A DNA stretch of 64,000 bases, from NCBI GenBank assembly GCA_900319225.1, contig ONNV01000010.1, forward strand, positions 62,001-126,000, written 5' to 3'. The notes under the pieces are model-generated. The model made no database searches. It saw only the letters and a list, made by a program, of their open reading frames with translations, and was not told where the DNA came from. This document shows, in pieces, positions 44,336 to 54,021 of the stretch. A program made the translations under genes and the position numbers. This DNA comes from an uncultured Prevotellaceae bacterium (GTDB lineage: Bacteria; Bacteroidota; Bacteroidia; Bacteroidales; Bacteroidaceae). The stretch's first letter is position 1; every line of letters begins with the position of its first letter.

Positions 44336-45673
44336 ATGAGAGGCCGATATCTGTTTTTGCTGGCGTTACTGTCCTGCTGCGTGTCATGTATGAAAGACAA
44401 CAAGGTGTCCACAACACCGCAGGCGTCAATAACGTCATTCACCATAGGTGCATTTGATGTAAAAATACCCAGTATCACCAGCGACGGTAGGGATACTGTC
44501 ATATACGCCCGTGACAACGGAACGCTCTATCCCATGACTGTAGACCAGGTACATAACCGCATCTTCAATGCAGATTCTATCGGTTACGGCTCAATCCTGA
44601 CCAAGGTCACCAGCAGCGTGACCGGAGTGGGAACCATCACATACAAATATGCCGATACACCCAATGAGGTATACCTGTGGTCTTACTATGACTCTATAGA
44701 TTTCTCCCGTAAACTGCTGTTCAGCGTCACATCAAGTGACGGCTCATACACCAGGGTTTATGAACTGAACGTAAACGTAGAGAAGGTATTCCCCGATTCA
44801 CTTTTATGGAACGGTCCCGATACAACCGGATTTCCGGTACTTACAGGTATCGGCTCTGTCATAAGGAATGACTCAGTATTCTGTTTCGGTACCGATACGA
44901 TGGGCGTCAGGTCCGTCTCATCTCGCAGTGCCCTGGGCGGCGTATGGAACGGAGCTGCTGCAATGACCGGACTGACCGACGGATGGCAGGGCCGGGTTAC
45001 CGTTTGCGATGGCAGGTTCTATACCGTGGCAGACGGTACACTGTACGGATCAGCTGACGGCATCAACTGGAGTTCCGTAAAGACCGGCATAAAGAGTGTC
45101 GTTGTATCAGGCAGCGATTACGGAGAGTTGTGGGCCGTGACAAGTGACAGTATGATTGTCAAGACAACCGATATGACTGAGTGGACCCGGGTTCAGAGCA
45201 TGCCGGCCGGTTTCCCCGACTCGGCCGCCGTGATGTTCACCTATCCGCTGGCTACCAACAAGAACCTTTCACGTTCACTGCTGGTGGGCATGTCGGCTGA
45301 CACCGTTTACGCATCAGTCTGGTCCATGCTGAGTGGTGACACCGTCTGGACAAAGATGGATCTCCCGTCCAACCCGGACCTGCGTCTGCCTGTGACCGAC
45401 GGGTTCTCAGTGATTGAATATGATAATGCGTTCTTCTGCCTGGGAGCCGGATTGGGCGGTTTCCGTCAGTCAAACGATAACGGAGTCACATGGGGCTTGT
45501 GCGAGAGGGTTTTAGGAACCTACTCGTCATTGAACCGTTTCATGCAGTTGCCTTCCGGACTGGCAGGATCTGATTCCGGTTTTACAGCAGTTGCTGACAG
45601 CAAAGGATATATCTGGATAATGTCTGACGACGGTCGTGTATGGCACGGTGCCGTGGGCAGGCTCAGGAAATAA
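44336..45673 (+). CDS. DUF6242-type lipoprotein with propeller-like domain
   Basis: A 445-residue exported protein beginning MRGRYLFLLALLSCCVSCMK, with lipobox and Cys18. The N-terminal 130 residues form a beta-sandwich-like domain (ASITSFTIGAFDVKIPSI). The rest looks like a propeller with sialidase/photosynthesis-type blades: YTVADGTLYGSADGINWSSV and FFCLGAGLGGFRQSNDNGVTW. It matches the Bacteroidales family annotated DUF6242; function unknown. Its stop TAA shares one base with the porG ATG, so it may act with T9SS. First gene of the envelope operon. Confidence 0.78.
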   Translation: MRGRYLFLLALLSCCVSCMKDNKVSTTPQASITSFTIGAFDVKIPSITSDGRDTVIYARDNGTLYPMTVDQVHNRIFNADSIGYGSILTKVTSSVTGVGTITYKYADTPNEVYLWSYYDSIDFSRKLLFSVTSSDGSYTRVYELNVNVEKVFPDSLLWNGPDTTGFPVLTGIGSVIRNDSVFCFGTDTMGVRSVSSRSALGGVWNGAAAMTGLTDGWQGRVTVCDGRFYTVADGTLYGSADGINWSSVKTGIKSVVVSGSDYGELWAVTSDSMIVKTTDMTEWTRVQSMPAGFPDSAAVMFTYPLATNKNLSRSLLVGMSADTVYASVWSMLSGDTVWTKMDLPSNPDLRLPVTDGFSVIEYDNAFFCLGAGLGGFRQSNDNGVTWGLCERVLGTYSSLNRFMQLPSGLAGSDSGFTAVADSKGYIWIMSDDGRVWHGAVGRLRK

Positions 45674-46371
45674 TGAGTAGGATGAGATTGCTTAAACTGT
45701 TACCCATGGTCATGCTGATGTTCTGCTGCTTTCCAGCAGCGGCACAGGATGACGGCTATCTGATGGAGATAGGTCTGGGTGGCGGCGGCAGTTTCTACAT
45801 GGGTGACGCCAATACCCGTCTCTATGACAATACCAACGGGGTATTTTCAGTGATTGCCCGATATAACGTCAATCCCCGGTTTGCGCTCAAGGCCAATCTG
45901 GCGGCAGCCGGAATATCCGGAAGTACCGCAAACTCATACGGTGTGATACCCGGTGACGACCTTAAGTTCAGCCGTACCGTATATGACCTGGGATTCCAGG
46001 TGGAATGGGGATTCTGCGGATATGGCAAGGAGGGTTGGAGTGACTGTCACCGTCTTGCCCCGTACGGTTTGCTGGGTATTGGAGCCACTTTCGCTCCGGA
46101 GCCGGTCAGAAATGATTTTGCAGCCAATTTCCCCATAGGTCTGGGGTTGAGATACAAACTGTCGGAGAGGGTGAACATAGGACTTGAATGGACTATGAGG
46201 TTCTCCACATCTGACCGTCTTGACGTGACACAGACATACGGGACATCACTTGAGAACCCCTTCATGATAAAGGGAAAGGGACTGAAAAACAAGGACAGCT
46301 ACAGTTTTACCCTGCTGTATGTGACATTTGACATTTTCAAACGTCCTTGTAACTGTAATGACGAAAACTAA
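45673..46371 (+). CDS. porG: PorG-like T9SS outer-membrane beta-barrel protein (DUF6089 family)
   Basis: A 232-residue exported protein with signal peptide ending AAAQ. The mature part begins [21 protein letters not shown] and continues as amphipathic beta strands ending with an aromatic strand ([13 protein letters not shown]), an eight-strand barrel pattern. In P. gingivalis the gene immediately upstream of uppS-bamA-ompH is porG (PG0189), a T9SS component, and the order here is the same. A CNCNDEN tail follows the last strand. The ATG overlaps the previous stop by one base; uppS follows 5 bases downstream. Assignment rests on family resemblance plus gene order. Confidence 0.75.
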   Translation: MSRMRLLKLLPMVMLMFCCFPAAAQDDGYLMEIGLGGGGSFYMGDANTRLYDNTNGVFSVIARYNVNPRFALKANLAAAGISGSTANSYGVIPGDDLKFSRTVYDLGFQVEWGFCGYGKEGWSDCHRLAPYGLLGIGATFAPEPVRNDFAANFPIGLGLRYKLSERVNIGLEWTMRFSTSDRLDVTQTYGTSLENPFMIKGKGLKNKDSYSFTLLYVTFDIFKRPCNCNDEN

Positions 46372-46376
46372 TTGAC

Positions 46377-47132
46377 ATGACATATCAGGAACAGTTAGAC
46401 AAGAGCCGTATACCGCAGCATGTAGCCATCATCATGGATGGCAACGGCCGATGGGCCGAGCAGCGCGGCAAGCAGCGCACCGAGGGCCATATCCGTGGTG
46501 TGGAGGTGGTACGTAAGATTATGGAAAACGCCGTTGAACTGGGCATAAAGTATCTTACGCTGTACACATTCTCAACTGAGAACTGGAACCGTCCGGAGCA
46601 GGAGGTTACGGCACTTATGGGCCTTTTGTTCAAGAATATTGAGGAGGATGTCTTCATAAAGAACCAGGTACGTTTCCGCGTGATAGGTGATATCGGGAGA
46701 CTGCCCGCTCCCATTCAGGCAAAACTGAACGAGTGCATGGAACACACCAAGGACTTTGACCGTTCATGCATGGTGCTGGCTCTCAGTTACTCGTCACGCT
46801 GGGAGATTACACGTGCCGCCAGGATCCTGGCCGAGAAGGCTGTAAATGGAGAGATCAACCCTTCAGATATTGATGAATCCATGGTATCGGGTGTTCTGAA
46901 CACGAACTTCATGCCGGATCCGGACCTGCTTATACGTACCGGAGGTGAGATCCGTCTGAGCAACTACCTGCTGTGGCAGTCTGCATACACGGAACTCTAT
47001 TTCTGTGATACATTCTGGCCTGATTTCAACATGGAGGAGTTGTGCAAGGCCATACTCACATATCAGAAACGTGAACGCCGGTTCGGAAAGACAGGAGCTC
47101 AGGTGGCAGAGGAGAAACAGAACCAGAATTAA
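46377..47132 (+). CDS. uppS: Undecaprenyl diphosphate synthase
   Basis: A 251-residue cis-prenyltransferase that extends farnesyl diphosphate with eight isopentenyl units, making the lipid carrier for peptidoglycan, O-antigen and capsule. The family opening [20 protein letters not shown] contains the catalytic aspartate. Further blocks are [14 protein letters not shown], and [22 protein letters not shown] with ELYF near the C-terminus. Its stop TAA overlaps the bamA ATG by one base, a coupling conserved in Bacteroidetes. Confidence 0.97.
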   Translation: MTYQEQLDKSRIPQHVAIIMDGNGRWAEQRGKQRTEGHIRGVEVVRKIMENAVELGIKYLTLYTFSTENWNRPEQEVTALMGLLFKNIEEDVFIKNQVRFRVIGDIGRLPAPIQAKLNECMEHTKDFDRSCMVLALSYSSRWEITRAARILAEKAVNGEINPSDIDESMVSGVLNTNFMPDPDLLIRTGGEIRLSNYLLWQSAYTELYFCDTFWPDFNMEELCKAILTYQKRERRFGKTGAQVAEEKQNQN

Positions 47133-49777
47133 TGATGATGAATTTGAAACTTAAACATATTATTGTCCTTTCCCTGCTGATACTTGCGGGTGAACCTCTG
47201 TTTGCCCAGGTTGATGATTCTCAGGAAAATCCGGTGATCCTCTACTCGGGCACCAGTAAAAGATATGAGATTGCCGATATCATCGTAACCGGCATGGAAG
47301 AGAATAACCACAAATCGCTGATTTCACTGTCAGGTCTCTCTGTGGGATCCCGTGTTGCAGTACCCGGTCCCGATATCACCGAGGCAATGAAGCGTCTGTG
47401 GAGAACGGGTCTGTTTGCCAATGTACAGATTCTTGCCCGTAAGATTCAGGGTGACAAGATCTGGCTTGAGTTGGCAATTGAGCAGAACCCCAAGATCAAG
47501 GAGGTGGTGTTCCATGGTATCCGTAAGGGTGAGGCATCGGAACTGGAGGACAAGATAGCCATGTATCCCGGCAGCCAGATAACCCAGAACGCACTGGACA
47601 GATCGGCCAAACTGATACGCGATTATTTCGATGAAAAGGGCTTTAAGGATGCCGATGTGCGTGTACAGCAGCGTTCCGAGCCCGATGAGGACGGACTGGC
47701 ATATGTGGATGTCTACATAGACAAGAGAGAGAAGGTAAAGGTACGCACCATTCACCTGGAGGGAAACGATGCCCTGTCTGACAAGACTCTCAAAAGAGTC
47801 ATGAAAAAGACCAATGAAAAGGGCAAACTCAGCGAGTTCTTCCACACCAAGAAGTTCGTACGTGACGAGTATCTGAATGATAAGGACAATATCCTGGCAA
47901 AATACAGTGAGTTGGGTTACCGCGATGCCGTGATAGTATATGACAGCGTCGCTTCAAACATTGAGGACAATACGGTTGACATCTGGCTCAAGTTGGAGGA
48001 GGGTGACAAATACTACATCCGCAGCGTAAACTGGGTGGGTAACACCGTCTACAACAGCGAACAGCTCTCTACAATGCTGGGTATGAAGAGAGGCGATGTC
48101 TACAACCAGAAAAAGATAGCACAGCGCACTAAGGATGATGATGATGCCATTGGCAAGATGTACTACAACAACGGCTATGTGATGCTGCAGCTGAATATTG
48201 TCGAGGCACATGTTGAAGGTGATTCAGTAGACCTGGAGATCCGTCTGGCAGAAGGCCCTCAGGCATCCATCAACCGTGTGATGATACATGGTAACGACCG
48301 CGTTTACGAGAACGTGGTACGCCGCGAGCTCTACACCCGTCCCGGTGACATATTCTCATACGATGCACTGGAGCGTTCATTCCGCGCCATCGGAAACATG
48401 GGTCATTTTGAGCAGACCGCCATCAATCCTCAGATAGAGCCTGACCAGGTAAACGGAACGGTTGACATAGACTGGCAGCTTGAGAGTAAGGGTAATGACC
48501 AGGTTGAGCTCTCGTTCGGTTGGGGTCAGATTGGACCTATAGGCCGTGTGTCACTCAAGTTCACAAACTTCAGTATGTACAACCTGTTCCACAAGAGTGA
48601 CAACTACCGTATGTTCCTGCCTCAGGGTGACGGTCAGACCCTGTCACTGAGCGGACAGACCAACGGCCGTTACTATCAGTCTTACAGCATATCGTTCCTG
48701 GAGCCGTGGCTGGGAGGCAAGCGTCCCAATACGCTCTCTGTAAGCCTGTTCTACTCAAAGCAGACTGATATAAGCAGCAACTACTACAACTCCGCATATT
48801 ACCAGAACATGTACAACTACATGTACGGCTACGGAAACTATTACGGCAATTACGGAGGCGGTTACTACAACAACTATGAGTCTTACTATGACCCGGACAA
48901 GTACATCACCATGTTCGGTGCCAGCGTGGGATGGGGCAGGCGTCTGCACTGGCCCGATGACTACTTTACCTTCTACTCGGAGTTGTCATACACCCGTTAC
49001 AACCTTAAGCAGTGGTCTTACTTCCTTATCAATAACGGAACCTGCAATAACATCAACCTTGGCTTGACCGTTTCAAGGAACACCACTGACCATCCCATAT
49101 TCCCGCGTACGGGTTCGGATTTTGCCGCATCGGTTTACTTCACACCTCCCTACTCCCTGTGGGACGGCAAGGATTACAAGAACCTGGCTTCCGACAACAC
49201 ATCGGCCAGCTATCAGGATGAGTTGCGTGACAAGCACAAGTGGATAGAGTATCATAAGTGGAAGTTCCGTAGCCGCACATACACATCCTTAACAAACGGT
49301 ATCAACAAACGTCTTGTCCTTGTAACAAGATTTGATTTCGGTTTGCTGGGTCACTACAACAAATATAAGAAATCTCCGTTTGAGACCTTCTACATGGGAG
49401 GTGACGGCATGAGCGGCGGATCATATACATACGCTACAGAGATTGTGGGTCTGCGTGGTTATGAGAACGGTTCAATCACTCCCTACTCTGACGGTTATGC
49501 CTATACCAGGATGTCGGCTGAGTTGCGCTATCCTTTCATGATGGAGGCATCGGCCATTATCTACGGTCTGGCGTTTGTCGAGGGCGGTAACGCATGGAAC
49601 AGCATAGGTAAGTTCAATCCGTTTGACCTTAAGCGTTCGGCCGGTCTGGGCGTCAGGATCATGATTCCTATCGTAGGTCTTATGGGTATTGACTGGGCTT
49701 ACGGATTCGATCCTGTCATGGGCTCTCACCGCTACGGAGGCAGTCAGGTACACTTCATCCTGGGTCAGGAATTTTAA
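47132..49777 (+). CDS. bamA: Outer-membrane protein assembly factor BamA
   Basis: An 881-residue Omp85-family protein that inserts beta-barrel proteins into the outer membrane. After a signal peptide ending LFAQ come five POTRA domains (about 45-450; e.g. VRTIHLEGNDALSDKTLKRVM, YIRSVNWVGNTVYNSEQLS) and a C-terminal 16-strand barrel ending HFILGQEF. The conserved LRGYENGS segment, corresponding to the VRGF loop-6 motif, is present. A stretch at about residues 547-590 is extremely rich in Tyr, Asn and Gly and probably forms a surface loop. Overlaps uppS by one base; followed by OmpH/Skp genes. Confidence 0.96.
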   Translation: MMMNLKLKHIIVLSLLILAGEPLFAQVDDSQENPVILYSGTSKRYEIADIIVTGMEENNHKSLISLSGLSVGSRVAVPGPDITEAMKRLWRTGLFANVQILARKIQGDKIWLELAIEQNPKIKEVVFHGIRKGEASELEDKIAMYPGSQITQNALDRSAKLIRDYFDEKGFKDADVRVQQRSEPDEDGLAYVDVYIDKREKVKVRTIHLEGNDALSDKTLKRVMKKTNEKGKLSEFFHTKKFVRDEYLNDKDNILAKYSELGYRDAVIVYDSVASNIEDNTVDIWLKLEEGDKYYIRSVNWVGNTVYNSEQLSTMLGMKRGDVYNQKKIAQRTKDDDDAIGKMYYNNGYVMLQLNIVEAHVEGDSVDLEIRLAEGPQASINRVMIHGNDRVYENVVRRELYTRPGDIFSYDALERSFRAIGNMGHFEQTAINPQIEPDQVNGTVDIDWQLESKGNDQVELSFGWGQIGPIGRVSLKFTNFSMYNLFHKSDNYRMFLPQGDGQTLSLSGQTNGRYYQSYSISFLEPWLGGKRPNTLSVSLFYSKQTDISSNYYNSAYYQNMYNYMYGYGNYYGNYGGGYYNNYESYYDPDKYITMFGASVGWGRRLHWPDDYFTFYSELSYTRYNLKQWSYFLINNGTCNNINLGLTVSRNTTDHPIFPRTGSDFAASVYFTPPYSLWDGKDYKNLASDNTSASYQDELRDKHKWIEYHKWKFRSRTYTSLTNGINKRLVLVTRFDFGLLGHYNKYKKSPFETFYMGGDGMSGGSYTYATEIVGLRGYENGSITPYSDGYAYTRMSAELRYPFMMEASAIIYGLAFVEGGNAWNSIGKFNPFDLKRSAGLGVRIMIPIVGLMGIDWAYGFDPVMGSHRYGGSQVHFILGQEF

Positions 49778-49834
49778 CCTGACATGACAAACGGGTATAT
49801 TATGGATAGAAACAACACTGTAAAAAATACGTTT

Positions 49835-50350
49835 ATGAAAAAGGCATTATCAATTGCAGCAATGTTGCTGTTTGTTTGCATCGGAGCAGGTGCTCAGAAA
49901 TTTGCTCTGGTTGACATGGAGTATATTCTTAACAGGATTCCCGCATACGAGCGCGCCAATGAACAGCTCAATCAGTTCTCCAAGCGCTGGCAGGCCGAGG
50001 TTGACGCCCTGAAACTTGAGGCTGAGACCTTGTATAAGAACTATCAGAACGAGTCTCTTTTCCTCTCTGAGGAGCAGAAAGCCAAGAAGGAGGAGGAGAT
50101 AGTAGCCAAGGAGAAACAGGCTACTGACCTGAAACGTCAGTATTTTGGCGTTGACGGTGAATTCTACAAGAAACAGGAGAGTCTTATGGCACCCATCCAG
50201 GATGAGATATATGAGGCTGTAAAGCAGATATGTGAGTCCGATGGCTACCAGGTTGTGATTGACCGTTCATCGGCATCAAGCATGATTTACGCCTCACCTA
50301 AGATAGATATCAGCAATGAGGTGCTCAAGAAACTGGGTTATTCAAACTAA
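49835..50350 (+). CDS. OmpH/Skp-family periplasmic chaperone 1
   Basis: A 171-residue exported protein beginning MKKALSIAAMLLFVCIGAGA, with signal cleavage near AQK. The mature part KFALVDMEYILNRIPAYERA is followed by about 80 residues of charged coiled coil, the Skp/OmpH tentacle, and a C-terminal strand region (DGYQVVIDRSSASSMIYA). Skp-type trimers carry unfolded outer-membrane proteins to BamA, encoded 57 bases upstream. The frame is open to 49784, but only the ATG at 49835 gives a signal peptide. Confidence 0.9.
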   Translation: MKKALSIAAMLLFVCIGAGAQKFALVDMEYILNRIPAYERANEQLNQFSKRWQAEVDALKLEAETLYKNYQNESLFLSEEQKAKKEEEIVAKEKQATDLKRQYFGVDGEFYKKQESLMAPIQDEIYEAVKQICESDGYQVVIDRSSASSMIYASPKIDISNEVLKKLGYSN

Positions 50351-50406
50351 TTGCATATCTTTGCTGACCCTATAACCAATTTATCAGAAACAAAAATCAC
50401 TTTAAT

Positions 50407-50910
50407 ATGAAAAAGACTATTATCATCGCGCTTATGGCCATCCTGCCTTTTGGCGCATTCGCACAGAAGTTCGGACATGTAAACACCTCTGATATCATTC
50501 CTTTGATGAGTGAGTACAAGGCAGCTCAGGCTGAGATGGAGGAGCTGATCAAGCAGTACAGTGAGGAGTTGGATTACATGCAGTCTGAGTATCAGAAGAA
50601 GTATGAGGACTATTCCAAGAACCGTGAGACTCTGCCCGAGAGCATCCGTACCCGCAGGGAGGAGGAGATCATGGAGAGCCGCGACAAGATCCAGCAGTAC
50701 TATGAGAACTGTGAGATGAACAAGGCTCAGAAAGAGCAGGAACTTATGGAGGGTATCAACACCAAGGTCCTCAAGGCCATCCAGGCTGTAGGTGAGGAGG
50801 GCGCATACGTATGCATATTCAATATCGCAGGCGGCGTGGTTCCCTTTGTAAGCTCAACCCTTACCACCGATGTAACCGAGGAGGTAAAGGCCAAACTTGG
50901 AATAAAGTAA
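50407..50910 (+). CDS. OmpH/Skp-family periplasmic chaperone 2
   Basis: A 167-residue exported protein with signal peptide MKKTIIIALMAILPFGAFAQ. It shows the same plan as its neighbours: KFGHVNTSDIIPLMSEYKAA, a long Glu/Lys/Gln-rich coiled coil and a C-terminal VCIFNIAGGVVPF strand segment. Second of three consecutive OmpH/Skp genes downstream of bamA, 56 bases after the first. Confidence 0.9.
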   Translation: MKKTIIIALMAILPFGAFAQKFGHVNTSDIIPLMSEYKAAQAEMEELIKQYSEELDYMQSEYQKKYEDYSKNRETLPESIRTRREEEIMESRDKIQQYYENCEMNKAQKEQELMEGINTKVLKAIQAVGEEGAYVCIFNIAGGVVPFVSSTLTTDVTEEVKAKLGIK

Positions 50911-50989
50911 TTATCCGGAAATATATCATTAAGGGGAACCGGCATTATGCCCGATTCCCCTTAATGGCCTTAAATGCCAACCCTGTTTT

Positions 50990-51559
50990 ATGAAAGTCAG
51001 ATTACTGTTAGCCGTTGTTCTTACCAATCTCTTCCTGACGGTCTCGGCCCAGGAGGGAAAGTTTGGTTATATAGACTTCAATTCCACTCTCAAGCTCATG
51101 CCCGAGTATCTGGAGGCTGAGATCAATCTGCAGAAGATCCAGTCAGACTACAAGGAGGAGATTGAACGCTCCAAACGCGAGTTTGAGAGGGTATATATAG
51201 AGTTCATGCTTGAGCAGGACCAGCTGTCGGCATCAATCGTGGCCAAGCGTCAGAGAGAGCTGCAGCTGCTCATGGACAATAACGCACAGTTCCGCGATAA
51301 GGTGCAGTCAGACCTGGAGGCAAAACGGGCCGAGCTGCTTTATCCTATCAGGAACAAACTGCTTGAGACTGTATCAGATGTATGCAGCAGTCTGAATCTG
51401 GATTATGTGATAGATACCGGCAAGGGAACCTATCTTTTCATAAACCCGGATAAGGGAGTGGATATCTCGACCCAGGTCTACAAACTGCTGGGCATAGACA
51501 ACCAGACGGAGCAGATAGTTGAGGGTGAAAAGCCTGTCATAGTATCATCCGATAAGTAA
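50990..51559 (+). CDS. OmpH/Skp-family periplasmic chaperone 3
   Basis: A 189-residue exported protein, signal peptide ending VSAQ, mature start GKFGYIDFNSTLKLMPEYLEAE, coiled-coil arms and a C-terminal LDYVIDTGKGTYLFI strand segment. It carries an extra tail of about 25 residues after the usual end. More diverged from the other two than they are from each other by eye. Followed after 12 bases by murI. Confidence 0.88.
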   Translation: MKVRLLLAVVLTNLFLTVSAQEGKFGYIDFNSTLKLMPEYLEAEINLQKIQSDYKEEIERSKREFERVYIEFMLEQDQLSASIVAKRQRELQLLMDNNAQFRDKVQSDLEAKRAELLYPIRNKLLETVSDVCSSLNLDYVIDTGKGTYLFINPDKGVDISTQVYKLLGIDNQTEQIVEGEKPVIVSSDK

Positions 51560-51571
51560 TAAGAAAGATAA

Positions 51572-52414
51572 ATGAGTAAGACGGTTTTATCAGGAAAGCC
51601 CGGTTCTATCGGTGTTTTTGACTCCGGGTACGGCGGCCTGACCATATTGAAGCAGATACGTGCAGCCATGCCGGAGTATGATTTCATGTATCTGGGTGAC
51701 AATGCACGTACCCCGTATGGAACCCGTTCTTTCCAGGTGGTTTATGAGTTTACGCTTCAGTGCGTGACCAAACTGTTCGAGATGGGCTGCAACCTTGTGA
51801 TCCTGGCTTGCAATACCGCATCGGCCAAGGCCCTGAGGACCATCCAGCAGATAGACCTGCCCCGTCTTGATGCCTCCCGACGCGTGTTGGGTATAATTCG
51901 TCCTACTGTCGAATCCATCGGTGAATTGACACATTCCCGTCATGTAGGACTGCTGGCCACCCCCGGAACCGTAAAGTCTCTGTCTTATCCGCTTGAGATA
52001 AACAAACTCTATCCCGATATCGTTGTGACCGGTGAGGCATGCCCCATCTGGGTTCCGCTGGTTGAGAGCGGTGAGTCCTGCTCGGACGGAGCGGATTTCT
52101 TTGTAAAGCGTCATATAGATAGTCTTCTCTCAAAGGACAGTAAGATTGACACCATCATATTGGGATGCACCCATTATCCGCTGCTTCTGGATAAGATACG
52201 CAAGTATGTTCCGGATGGCATTACCATAGTGTCACAAGGTGATTACGTGGCAGCATCACTCAGGGACTACATGAAGCGTCATCCCGAGATGGATGCCCGC
52301 TGCACCAAGGGCGGCAGCTGCACTTACTTCACTACGGAGTCTGTCGAGACATTCCTGCCCAACGCATCCATTTTCCTGAACTCGGCTATTGAGGCCCGTT
52401 CAGTCTCCATCTGA
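51572..52414 (+). CDS. murI: Glutamate racemase
   Basis: A 280-residue cofactor-independent racemase giving D-glutamate for peptidoglycan. Both catalytic cysteines are visible, in VILACNTASAKALR and IILGCTHYPLLL. The opening IGVFDSGYGGLTILKQI and YLGDNARTPYGTRS are family blocks. Last gene of the envelope operon; its final 15 bases overlap the 3' end of the convergent permease gene. Confidence 0.96.
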   Translation: MSKTVLSGKPGSIGVFDSGYGGLTILKQIRAAMPEYDFMYLGDNARTPYGTRSFQVVYEFTLQCVTKLFEMGCNLVILACNTASAKALRTIQQIDLPRLDASRRVLGIIRPTVESIGELTHSRHVGLLATPGTVKSLSYPLEINKLYPDIVVTGEACPIWVPLVESGESCSDGADFFVKRHIDSLLSKDSKIDTIILGCTHYPLLLDKIRKYVPDGITIVSQGDYVAASLRDYMKRHPEMDARCTKGGSCTYFTTESVETFLPNASIFLNSAIEARSVSI

Positions 52415-53638
52415 ATCTCTGATAAAACGGCGGGCGATAGGCCCTATGGGACGTACTGAAAGGAAACTGACCACAAGGACAGTTACCAGAACCAGTATGA
52501 TATCGGTGGCGTGTATGCTTACCGGATAGGCATCCACGATGAAACTGCCCGATGAGCCCAGTGATATGAATCCGAATTTCTGCTGCAGCAGTACGGCTAT
52601 TACTCCCAGTACAAGTCCCGATACAGCACCTATAAGTGATATAAGGATGCCGTTTGTAATGAAAATTCTCTCAATTGTCTTTTTGTCGGCTCCCATGCTC
52701 CCCAGCAGTTTCGAGTCCTGTTGTTTCTCAACCATGAGCATTATCAGGGAACCTATTATATTGAAACATGCTATGAGCAGAATGAATGTAAGGAACAGGT
52801 ATGAAATCAGTTTCTCCAGTTTGAACACCTTGAATACATCCTGCTGCTGGAGCAGACGGTCCTGTACTTTGAATTCCGGTCCCAGTACCGATTCCAGTTC
52901 CCGTCTGGCTTTCCTCAATGAGTAGCCGTCAGTAAGCTTTATTTCCATTGCTGACGCCTCGCCTTCACGATCCGTCAGCTGCTGCGCCAGGGGTAGTGAT
53001 ATTATTACGTAGTTATCATCATATTTCTCCTGTTCAACGCAGAATACGGTTCCAGGAGAGTAGATGCTGGCCTGGTTGAATGATGCTGCCGGATTGGAGA
53101 GGCTTATGTTGCCCTGTTTCTTGGGTACGGCAAGTCGCAACGGGTAGGCGGGCTTTACTCCGCAGTCCATTTTGTTCATCAGTCCTATACCCATGATGCC
53201 GTAGTTGCAGACCTCATCCTGCAGCATGAAAATTCCGCTGCCCTTAAGCAGGTTCTCTATGCCCACCAAGTCATGATAGCTATCCTCAACTCCCTTGATC
53301 ATGCATATCTGCTGTTTACTCTTGTAGCTAAGCAGAGCCTGTTCCTCGAGAGTGAAGGTGCATATGTCTATGAAATCCAGGTTGCATGCCTTATTGACCT
53401 TTTCATCGTCAGTTTTGAAGAACTTATGGTCAGTTGATACTACCTTGAGTTCGGGGTCAAAGTCCTTGAACAGGGACTCCACAAGTTCATGGAAACCGTT
53501 GAATACCGACAGCGTGCAGATAAGCGCAAATGACGCCAGCATGATTCCGGCTACCGATATGGCCGATATCACGTTGATCACGTTGTGGCTCTTTTTGGCA
53601 AAGAGGTAACGGCGGGCTATGAAAAACGGGAAATTCAC
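52400..53638 (-). CDS. ABC transporter permease, LolC/LolE (FtsX) family
   Basis: A 412-residue inner-membrane protein with one N-terminal membrane helix (after FFIARRYLFAKKSHNVINVI), a periplasmic domain of about 210 residues and three C-terminal helices. This is the LolC/E topology of the lipoprotein-releasing complex, which hands lipoproteins to the LolA chaperone with LolD as ATPase. The segment VEKQQDSKLLGSMGADKKTIERIF is the coupling helix typical of the family. Start overlaps the rbfA stop by four bases; the 3' end overlaps murI. The ATPase is not in the window. Confidence 0.88.
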   Translation of the reverse strand: MNFPFFIARRYLFAKKSHNVINVISAISVAGIMLASFALICTLSVFNGFHELVESLFKDFDPELKVVSTDHKFFKTDDEKVNKACNLDFIDICTFTLEEQALLSYKSKQQICMIKGVEDSYHDLVGIENLLKGSGIFMLQDEVCNYGIMGIGLMNKMDCGVKPAYPLRLAVPKKQGNISLSNPAASFNQASIYSPGTVFCVEQEKYDDNYVIISLPLAQQLTDREGEASAMEIKLTDGYSLRKARRELESVLGPEFKVQDRLLQQQDVFKVFKLEKLISYLFLTFILLIACFNIIGSLIMLMVEKQQDSKLLGSMGADKKTIERIFITNGILISLIGAVSGLVLGVIAVLLQQKFGFISLGSSGSFIVDAYPVSIHATDIILVLVTVLVVSFLSVRPIGPIARRFIRDSDGD

Positions 53639-53970
53639 TTCTTGAGCAGCTCGTCTATATGAGCCATGTAGTCCAAGGTCTTGTCCAGGAAGAATCGCAG
53701 CTCAGGTATGATGCGGAGCTGGTGTCTTACCCTCTGACCGAAATCATATCTGATATCCTTTACGTTTGCGTTGATGTTCTTTACGGTCTCCTCGCCTTTA
53801 TCTGACGGGAACACGCTCAGGTACACGCTTGCAATGCTCAGGTCACTGCTTATCTTTACCTCGCTTACCGTAATCATGAGACCTCTGGTAAGTTTGGTCT
53901 GCATGAGCAGCAGCTCGCTGAGTTCCTTCTGAATCAGCCTTGCAATCTTCTGTTGTCTAGTACTATCCAT
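53635..53970 (-). CDS. rbfA: Ribosome-binding factor A
   Basis: A 111-residue KH-like protein that helps 16S rRNA 5'-end maturation and 30S assembly. Family pattern: RQQKIARLIQKELSELLL at the N-terminus, GLMITVSEVKISSDLSIASVYLSVFP, and LRIIPELRFFLDKTLDYMAHIDELL at the C-terminus. Length is typical. Overlaps the downstream permease start by four bases (ATGA). Confidence 0.95.
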   Translation of the reverse strand: MDSTRQQKIARLIQKELSELLLMQTKLTRGLMITVSEVKISSDLSIASVYLSVFPSDKGEETVKNINANVKDIRYDFGQRVRHQLRIIPELRFFLDKTLDYMAHIDELLKK

Positions 53971-53993
53971 ATTTTTTCACGCAGGTGCATGTT

Positions 53994-54021
53994 AATTCTC
54001 AATTCTCAATTCTCAATTCTC
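53994..54021. repeat. Heptanucleotide tandem repeat (AATTCTC x4)
   Basis: Four perfect copies of AATTCTC, with a degenerate fifth (AATTTTC) running on to 54028. It spans the stop codon (54013-54015) of the O-methyltransferase gene and the gap to rbfA. Being 7 bases long, copy-number change within the coding part would shift the frame at the extreme C-terminus. Confidence 0.9.
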
